Position numbers and translations under genes: made by a program. The notes beneath the pieces were generated by a model that was given only the letters and a program-made list of their open reading frames with translations, had not been told where the DNA came from and ran no database searches. From assembly GCA_041690635.1 (NCBI GenBank), contig JAWLGZ010000003.1:580903-644902 (forward strand): a DNA stretch of 64,000 bases, read 5' to 3'. Below, piece by piece: positions 59,256-64,000 of the stretch (position 1 is its first letter; each line of letters begins with the position of its first letter). This DNA comes from JAWLGZ01 sp041690635 (GTDB lineage Bacteria; Pseudomonadota; Gammaproteobacteria; Thiohalomonadales; Thiohalomonadaceae).

Positions 59256-59775
59256 CAAACTCCCTTTGTTGTTCGCCGCGAGTGCTCGATCCGGCACTCT
59301 CCGCCGCATCATAGCATGGCGTCGGGGAATCAAGACCGCGATACGGCCCGGGGGGGTAGCTAAGCCGTCACGCTTGCCCGGTGGGTCCCGGTCCACGTGA
59401 TGCCCTTCATCGAGGGCGTCCAGCCGGGCCATGTCGTCCGGCTCGAGACGGGAACGGCGGGAATGCGGTGCTCGAGTGTCCTGTTGCAGGGGGCAGAATC
59501 GAACATGCGTCCGCCCCGCGGGGTCGGCCCGCGGGGCGATTGACTGGCGGGAGCCCGGCCCGGACATGTGCCGGGTCGGGCGTCGCTGATTCAATCCGGG
59601 ATGGATTGAATCAGCATCTCCCTGGCAGGCTGTTGAAAACGGCCTGCCAATGCGGGGCACGGATGCCCCGCCCGCGAATCAAACACGCAGGTGTTTGATT
59701 CGTCGTAGACGCGCACGGGCATGTACCGGGCGCGGCGTGTTGATAAAGGGTAGGAAACCCTTTTTCAACATCCTG
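59256..59775. repeat. 520-bp gap with a cluster of hairpins
   Basis: No gene is supported. Stems from left to right: CGCGGGG-type (about 59515-59541), GCTGATTCAATCC/GGATTGAATCAGC (13-bp perfect arms, 59585-59615), GGCAGGC/GCCTGCC (about 59624-59648), CGAATCAAACAC/GTGTTTGATTCG (59675-59702), and GTTGATAAAGGG/CCCTTTTTCAAC (59739-59770). Minus-strand 59345-59465 reads like a decayed aldo/keto-reductase C-terminus (EPDDMARLDALDEGHHVDR). Looks like nested mobile or REP-type debris. Confidence 0.65.
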
Positions 59776-59988
59776 CTAGTGGACGCGCTTGGCGAGCAGC
59801 TGTTTCGCCTTGTCGGCGAGCTGGCGGTTGTGGTCCTGTACCTCGTGGAAGAAGCTGGCCGCCTCCTTGTCACCGCTCTTTTCCGCGTCCTCGATGTACT
59901 TGTCGCAGACATCGGCGCCCTGCAGCGAGTGGTAGAGGGTGCTGACGATGTCGTAATGCTCATCCCGGGTTCCGGTGTGTTGTCCCAT
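59776..59988 (-). CDS. Small helical hypothetical protein
   Basis: 70 residues (GQHTGTRDEHYDIVSTLYHSLQGADVCDKYIEDAEKSGDKEAASFFHEVQDHNRQLADKAKQLLAKRVH; written here only in pieces: HYDIVSTLYHSL, ADVCDKYIEDAE, EAASFFHEVQ, LADKAKQLLAKR). Predominantly alpha-helical, rather like a short rubrerythrin- or DUF2383-type helix pair. ATG preceded by AAGGAGG 10-13 bases upstream, which supports translation. No family recognised with confidence. The gene ends against a hairpin cluster. Unknown function. Confidence 0.65.
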   Translation of the reverse strand: MGQHTGTRDEHYDIVSTLYHSLQGADVCDKYIEDAEKSGDKEAASFFHEVQDHNRQLADKAKQLLAKRVH

Positions 59989-60101
59989 TTGCCTTGCCTC
60001 CTTGCTGGATGGATTTTGGGGTCCGTACAGGCCCCTACACCCGAGTCTAGAAGGGCGGGGTGGCCAGGCAAGCGCCCCGATTTTTATCGGGAAAACAGCG
60101 G

Positions 60102-60557
60102 TTATGCTCCGGAACGGCGGCCGTTGCCGAACTGATGGCGAGCGCCGTTCTCGACCCGTTCCCTGGCCCAGGAGAGGACTGGCCGCAGCCGCGGCGGCAG
60201 CAGCCTCTCCGCCTCGCTTGCGTCGGCCCAGCGGTACTCGTGGTGTTCCGGTCGGTCGGGACCGGCATCCAGCCGTGCCTCTTCGGCGCTCTCGGCGAGG
60301 TAGTAGCGCGCCACCTTGCCCCGGCCGTAGGGGGCGGTCTCGCGATAGGCTTCGCCCCAGCGGAAGGCCAGGCGGCTGATCCCCGCCTCCTCGGCGGTCT
60401 CGCGCCGGGCGGCGGCGAGCGGCTCCTCGCCCGGTTCGATCTCCCCCTTGGGAAAGTCCCAGTTACGGTAGGCGCGCAGCAGCAGGTAGCGCGGGCCGTC
60501 CTTGCCGCGCCGCACCACCACGACACCGGCGGAGAACCGGTGCGGCTGGGGAACCAT
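60102..60557 (-). CDS. NUDIX hydrolase (Ap4A hydrolase-like)
   Basis: 151 residues. NUDIX box G-x5-E-x7-R-E-x2-E-E-x-G is present: GEIEPGEEPLAAARRETAEEAGI (about 41-63, read as GEIEPGE, then REtAEEAGI). The N-terminus HRFSAGVVVVRRG and NWDFPKG agree with bis(5'-nucleosyl)-tetraphosphatase-type enzymes. Hydrolyses a nucleoside diphosphate derivative, probably diadenosine tetraphosphate. Its ATG overlaps the stop of the upstream small gene (TGATG). Cytoplasmic. Confidence 0.9.
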   Translation of the reverse strand: MVPQPHRFSAGVVVVRRGKDGPRYLLLRAYRNWDFPKGEIEPGEEPLAAARRETAEEAGISRLAFRWGEAYRETAPYGRGKVARYYLAESAEEARLDAGPDRPEHHEYRWADASEAERLLPPRLRPVLSWARERVENGARHQFGNGRRSGA

Positions 60558-60817
60558 CAGTGAAGGTGGCGGTGCAGCCAGTCGTTCATCGCCTCGTAGC
60601 CGAATCCGATCCAGGGATCGGTCACGCTCAGGATGTAGGCGGTCTCGTCCGGGTGCAGCAGGGGGTGCAGGCGCTGGTAGAGCTCGTCGGCCGGCAGTTC
60701 GCTTGCGATGGCGAAGGCATTGTCGGCGAGCCGTAGCGCATCGAAACCCTCGGCGAATTGCTTCAGGTGCGCATACTCCCCCGCCGGGTTGTCACAGGTG
60801 ATGAGTAGCAGGCTCAC
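60557..60817 (-). CDS. Small protein, possibly Cas2/SinR-like fold
   Basis: 86 residues from GTG at 60817 (VSLLLITCDNPAGEYAHLKQF), with GGAGG about 8 bases upstream. Sequence: DALRLADNAFAIASELPADELYQRLHPLLHPDETAYILSVTDPW; the pattern of a short hydrophobic strand, alpha helix and 'D-E-L-Y-x-R-L-x-P-L-L' recalls SinR/Cas2-like ferredoxin-fold proteins, but the match is by eye only. No CRISPR array or cas genes are nearby. Stop overlaps the NUDIX start, suggesting a two-gene operon. The frame remains open to 60889. Confidence 0.5.
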   Translation of the reverse strand: MSLLLITCDNPAGEYAHLKQFAEGFDALRLADNAFAIASELPADELYQRLHPLLHPDETAYILSVTDPWIGFGYEAMNDWLHRHLH

Positions 60818-60979
60818 GTCCGTTTCCTCCCTGGCCTTTACTGAAACATATAGTTCGGGCGTGAAACGTGAAGCGTTGTTCTTGCGCACCGGTGAACTGC
60901 TGCTCCTTCGCTGATCAGACCATTACATCCGCCGGCACTTTTCTATCCTTTAGGTAGACAATCCCAGGGAGGCGCTTTG

Positions 60980-61588
60980 ATGCAGGTGCCATTGGAGACC
61001 ATCTATCACGGGGTGGATCGCTCCGAGTGGAGCGAAAACTTCATCCGCCGGCAGACCGATCGGCTGGAGCGCTACGCCGACGACATCATCTCCTGCCACG
61101 TGACGGTGGAGTGCCCCCATCGCCACCGCCACACGGGAAACCCTCACCGGGTTCGGGTGGAGGTGCGTCTGCCCGATCACAAGGCGCTGGTGGCGGTGGC
61201 CGAGCCCGACCGCACCCAACAGCCGCCGGAACTGCGCACCGTCATCCGCGACGCCTTCAAGGCGATGGAGCGGCAGGTGCTCAAGGCCAACCGGGTGCGC
61301 CGCTACGACGTGAAGACCCACGAGGAGCCCCACGGCATCGTGGTGCGGCTGTTCCCCGAGGCGGGGTACGGCTTCATCAAGGACCCGCTGGACACCGAAG
61401 AGTACTACTTCCACCGCCATGCGGTGCTGCACGACGACTTCGAGCGGCTGACCGTGGGCACCGAGGTGCGGTTCGATCCGGAGGAGGGGGAGGAGGGGCC
61501 GCAGGCGAGCACGGTACAGATCGTCAGCAAGGTCGGCCCAGCCGGTGATGGTGAGCAGCCGGATGTCCCCACCGGCTGGGGCAGCTGA
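60980..61588 (+). CDS. HPF-like / cold-shock domain fusion protein
   Basis: 202 residues. N-terminal half (about 1-105) matches the ribosome-hibernation/HPF-RaiA fold: HGVDRSEWSENFIRRQTDRLERYADDIISCHVTVECPHRHR and VRVEVRLPDHKALVAVAEPDR, with long helix LRTVIRDAFKAMERQVLKANR. The C-terminal part (about 118-180) is a cold-shock-like domain: HGIVVRLFPEAGYGFIKDPLDTEEYYFHRHAVL (RNP1 GYGFI and RNP2 EYYFHR). Such two-domain proteins could occlude ribosomes and bind RNA under stress. Start ATG at 60980; TTG at 60977 is the alternative. Confidence 0.88.
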   Translation: MQVPLETIYHGVDRSEWSENFIRRQTDRLERYADDIISCHVTVECPHRHRHTGNPHRVRVEVRLPDHKALVAVAEPDRTQQPPELRTVIRDAFKAMERQVLKANRVRRYDVKTHEEPHGIVVRLFPEAGYGFIKDPLDTEEYYFHRHAVLHDDFERLTVGTEVRFDPEEGEEGPQASTVQIVSKVGPAGDGEQPDVPTGWGS

Positions 61589-61703
61589 GGCGTGACGCGT
61601 GAAACGTCAGGCGTAAGAGGAGAAGCCGCGGCCGGTTTCCGCACATGGGGCGTTCCGCACCGCGGAAAGCTCGGCCGGCTCCAATCGCAGCCCCCCACGC
61701 CCT

Positions 61704-62135
61704 TCATGCTTCACGGTTCACGACCAGGGCGGCGCGGGTTCGAAACGCAGCCAGCGTGCGGCGGACGAAATGGTCGAGCCAGGGGGCGGCGAGCCGTTCC
61801 AACGGGCCAGCCGATACCGTGGCGTGGCAGCGGACCGTACAACCCGCGCCACGGGGTTCGAAACACCAGTCGATGGTGAAGCCGGGGAGGGCGCCGGGCG
61901 GGGAGTGGATGGTGATGCGACCCGGTCTTTCAAGCAGCGCCTCGGAGCGGAGCCGCCGGTGGAACGGACCGCCGCGTACGATCTGCTCCACACTCATCCG
62001 GTTCCCGTCGCGGACGAGGATGCGCACCGCCCGATAGCCGGGCACGAACTCCGGATAGCGCTCGATGTCGGCGACCAGATCGAACAGCGGCTCCGGGGGG
62101 TAGGGCAGATCGATGGACTTTTCGATTTGCAGCAT
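61704..62135 (-). CDS. ratA: SRPBCC (RatA/Coq10-like) protein
   Basis: 143 residues of the START/SRPBCC fold: QIEKSIDLPYPPEPLFDLVADIERYPEFVPGYRAVRILVRDG, then RMSVEQIVRGGPFHRRLRSEALLERPGRI, GFTIDWCFEPRGAGCTVRCHATV and FVRRTLAAFRTRA. This is the family containing coenzyme Q-binding Coq10 and the E. coli RatA protein (once described as a ribosome-association toxin). No antitoxin gene is paired. Most likely a ubiquinone-binding or ribosome-related protein. It lies on the minus strand in front of the dsrA promoter region. Confidence 0.85.
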   Translation of the reverse strand: MLQIEKSIDLPYPPEPLFDLVADIERYPEFVPGYRAVRILVRDGNRMSVEQIVRGGPFHRRLRSEALLERPGRITIHSPPGALPGFTIDWCFEPRGAGCTVRCHATVSAGPLERLAAPWLDHFVRRTLAAFRTRAALVVNREA

Positions 62136-62151
62136 TGGGGAACAGTCTCAA

Positions 62152-62397
62152 GTGGCTAGTCGCAAGTTGCAAGCAAAGCATCCTTGCGACTAGCGATTAG
62201 AGCACCGAACAGCTAAACCGAGTGTTGCTTAATCTGTAGGAGCCCGGCCCTCCGGGCGAATAGCGGCAAAGCCGCTTCAGCGCTGGATTTGCTCCGGTAG
62301 GCCCATTCGCCCGCGGGGGCGGGCTCCTACAGCTGGCCGGCTCTTAAGGAGAACGTTCCATTTATCTGTTCGGTGCTCTAGCAACTTGCGACTTGTC
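62152..62397. repeat. Nested inverted repeats upstream of dsrA
   Basis: Outer arms: GTCGCAAGTTGC and TAGAGCACCGAACAG (about 62158-62215) against CTGTTCGGTGCTCTAGCAACTTGCGAC (62365-62391), with extra material in the left arm. Inner palindrome GTAGGAGCCCG... (62237) against ...CGGGCTCCTAC (about 62330) belongs to the same REP-like type as elsewhere. The whole lies in a 417-bp gap that must contain the dsrA promoter (62398-62552 is its nearer part). No gene seen. Confidence 0.75.
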
Positions 62398-62552
62398 ACT
62401 GCCTTATATCCCGATCGGGATAGTCAGGAATACCCCTTCCGCGCCCCTGTTAATACTTGACTATATCTGTAGGAATAATAGAGTTAATCCAAATTCCTCC
62501 GTGTGCCCGCCGCATGCGGATGTACGGCAGACCTCACCAAGGGAGACTGACG

Positions 62553-63818
62553 ATGTCGAAACCGATGCACGAAACGCCGATGCTCGACCAGCTGGAAACC
62601 GGCCCCTGGCCGAGTTTCGTCACCGGCCTGAAGCGGCTTGCCCAGTCGGAGGACAAGCCCTATGCCGACATGATGAAGGATCTCCTCGGGCAGCTCGAAA
62701 CCTCCTACGAAACCCGCAAGGGGTTCTGGAAGGGCGGCACGGTGGGGGTTGTCGGCTACGGCGGCGGCATTATCCCGCGCTTTACCGAGCTGATGAATGA
62801 CCAGAAGAAGCCGCTGTTCCCCGCCGCGGCCGAGTTCCACACGCTGCGGGTGCAGCCGCCGGCCGGTATGCACTACGACACCAAGACCATTCGGGCGATG
62901 TGCGACATCTGGGAGAAGTACGGCTCCGGTCTCATCGCCTTTCACGGCCAGTCCGGCGACATCATGTTCCAGGGCTGCACCACCGACAACGTCCAGCCCG
63001 CCTTCGACGAGCTGAACGAGCTGGGTTTCGATCTCGGCGGCGCCGGTCCCGCCGTGCGCACCGGCATGAGCTGCGTCGGCGCGGCACGCTGCGAACACTC
63101 CTGCGCCAGCGAGGAGAAGATCCACCGCAAGCTGGTCAACGCCTTCCTCGACGACATGCACCGTCCGGCGCTGCCCTACAAGTTCAAATTCAAGGTCTCC
63201 GGCTGCGCCAACGACTGCATGAACTCCATCCAGCGCGCCGACATGGCGGTGATCGGCACCTGGCGTGACGACATGAAGGTGGACCAGGCCGAGTTCAAGC
63301 AGTACGTGGCCACGATGGGCCGCAAGAAGATGGTGGACAACGTCATCAGCCGCTGCCCGACCCAGGCGCTGTCGCTGAACGACGACGACACTCTGGCGGT
63401 GGACAACAAGAACTGTGTCCGCTGCATGCACTGCATCAACGTGCTGACCAAGGCGCTCTCGCCCGGCGACGACAAGGGGGTCTCCATCCTCATCGGCGGC
63501 AAGCGCACGCTGAAGATCGGCGACCTGATGGGGACCGTCATCGTCCCGTTCATGAAGCTGGACACGGAAGAGGATTACGAGAAGCTGGAGGAGATGGCCG
63601 GCAACGTCATCGACTTCTTCGCCGAGAACGCGCTGGAGCACGAGCGCACCGGCGAGATGATCGAGCGCATCGGTCTGGTCAACTTCCTCGAGGGGGTCGG
63701 CATCGAGATCGATCCCAACATGATCGAGCGGCCGCGCATGAACCCCTACGTGCGCACCGACGACTGGGACGACGAGGCGCAGAAGTGGGAGGAGCGTACG
63801 ACCTCCGCCGCCCAGTAA
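62553..63818 (+). CDS. dsrA: Dissimilatory sulfite reductase alpha subunit (reverse type)
   Basis: 421 residues, usual length for DsrA (about 417 in Allochromatium). ATG at 62553 has AAGGGAG about 8 bases upstream. Key elements: sirohaem/4Fe-4S cluster cysteines in SCVGAARCEHSC (C-x5-C) and KVSGCANDCMNS (C-x3-C), QGCTTDNVQPAF; and a ferredoxin-like cluster in ISRCPTQA and KNCVRCMHCINV. In sulfur oxidisers, rDsrAB oxidises sulfide from stored sulfur to sulfite with DsrC. The protein is complete. Normally dsrB follows directly; here a hairpin and a tandem array follow. Earlier in-frame start codons add 32 non-family residues. Confidence 0.95.
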   Translation: MSKPMHETPMLDQLETGPWPSFVTGLKRLAQSEDKPYADMMKDLLGQLETSYETRKGFWKGGTVGVVGYGGGIIPRFTELMNDQKKPLFPAAAEFHTLRVQPPAGMHYDTKTIRAMCDIWEKYGSGLIAFHGQSGDIMFQGCTTDNVQPAFDELNELGFDLGGAGPAVRTGMSCVGAARCEHSCASEEKIHRKLVNAFLDDMHRPALPYKFKFKVSGCANDCMNSIQRADMAVIGTWRDDMKVDQAEFKQYVATMGRKKMVDNVISRCPTQALSLNDDDTLAVDNKNCVRCMHCINVLTKALSPGDDKGVSILIGGKRTLKIGDLMGTVIVPFMKLDTEEDYEKLEEMAGNVIDFFAENALEHERTGEMIERIGLVNFLEGVGIEIDPNMIERPRMNPYVRTDDWDDEAQKWEERTTSAAQ

Positions 63819-63840
63819 CTCCCGCTTCGCCGTAACCAGG

Positions 63841-63875
63841 AAAGGCATGGGCCCCGCCCATGCCTTTCCTATTTT
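63841..63875 (+). terminator. Rho-independent terminator-like hairpin after dsrA
   Basis: AAAGGCATGGGC/CCCG/CCCATGCCTTT: an 11-bp near-perfect stem ending in CCTATTTT, 23 bp after the dsrA stop. Strong intrinsic-terminator appearance; if functional, it would separate dsrA from anything downstream or limit read-through. Confidence 0.7.
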
Positions 63876-63879
63876 GTGA

Positions 63880-64000
63880 CCGACCACCGACCACCGACCA
63901 CCGACCACCGACCACCGACCACCGACCACCGACCACCGACCACCGACCACCGACCACCGACCACCGACCACCGACCACCGACCACCGACCACCGACCACC
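63880..64000. repeat. Heptanucleotide tandem array (CGACCAC)n, runs off window
   Basis: About 17 perfect copies of the 7-mer CGACCAC in 121 bp, continuing past base 64000. Unit is not a multiple of three, so reading frames shift through three peptide repeats. No gene. Slippage-prone; likely length-variable. Confidence 0.95.

Noticed and set aside
59679..60071. 130-codon minus-strand ORF overlapping the 70-residue gene
   Set aside because: Different frame, arginine-rich, no ribosome-binding site; the 70-residue frame has AAGGAGG.
60557..60817. Cas2 assignment for the 86-residue protein
   Set aside because: Only a loose fold-like resemblance; no CRISPR repeats or cas genes around, so kept as unknown.
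61704..62135. RatA as a toxin of a toxin-antitoxin pair
   Set aside because: No partner antitoxin gene is adjacent; the fold equally suits Coq10-like ubiquinone binding.
62484..63992. 502-codon minus-strand ORF covering dsrA and the heptamer array
   Set aside because: Antisense to dsrA; its N-terminus is a VVGGRWS repeat generated by the heptamer array. Not a gene.
63880..64000. Possible CRISPR array
   Set aside because: Units are 7 bp with no spacers; a simple tandem repeat.

Overview
This 64 kb window is a GC-rich chromosomal segment from a free-living, probably sulfur-oxidising gammaproteobacterium. The clues are a reverse-type DsrA (sulfite reductase alpha subunit) at the right edge, c-type cytochromes (an SHP/DHC pair), ybbA-ybbP-tesA in the classic divergent arrangement, and several c-di-GMP sensor proteins. 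No rRNA, tRNA, transposase, prophage or CRISPR array was recognised. About 57 genes are supported, many in tightly overlapping (ATGA/GTGA/TGATG) operons.

Left third (1-30 kb). A tripartite ABC exporter (membrane-fusion protein cut by the window edge, double-FtsX permease, ATPase) is followed by a CHASE-like/PAS/GGDEF/EAL protein with a C-terminal zinc-binding CZB domain. Next come ybbP and ybbA divergent from tesA, with a duplicated and decayed gene junction between ybbP and ybbA. Then a run of housekeeping and stress genes: DUF3617 protein, two GNAT acetyltransferases, 3-methyladenine glycosylase, a VOC protein, alpha-glucan phosphorylase, two EamA transporters, an MTH1187-type protein whose stop codon appears lost, and MsrA. 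Two more diguanylate cyclases follow (MASE4-like/PAS and Tll0287-like haem/PAS), with a FAD-Rieske oxidoreductase and an aldolase/SDR fusion. A LuxR solo stands just upstream of a strong lux-box-like palindrome, a degenerate methyltransferase and a CsaA-like protein.

Middle (30-47 kb). TreZ and a glycogen debranching enzyme overlap, followed by a Lon-like AAA protease. A long minus-strand operon then runs cytochrome b561 - SHP-type cytochrome (DUF1924) - dihaem cytochrome - PepSY protein - HD-GYP phosphodiesterase - response regulator - histidine kinase. It looks like an oxygen/NO/redox-linked electron-transfer module wired to c-di-GMP breakdown. A small heat-shock protein translationally coupled to Lon, an unknown membrane protein and a radical SAM protein follow.

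Right third (47-64 kb). A copper module (CusSR-type two-component system divergent from CopA, CopB and a cupredoxin) has inverted copies of a 90-bp palindromic element on both sides of the copA-copB-cupredoxin genes. Next is a YfiR - CHASE8-like hybrid kinase - REC-GGDEF - SMUG1-type glycosylase operon in which the glycosylase seems to have an ACG in place of its start codon. NUDIX, HPF-cold-shock fusion and RatA-like genes precede dsrA. dsrA is followed not by dsrB but by a terminator-like hairpin and a heptanucleotide tandem array that runs off the window.

Themes: (i) five c-di-GMP turnover proteins plus YfiR, each with a different sensor; (ii) abundant non-coding palindromic repeats (REP/MITE-like), some duplicated in tandem and some fused to gene ends; (iii) operons that link redox or metal sensing to signalling. 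All functional calls rest on motif recognition by eye; no search was run.
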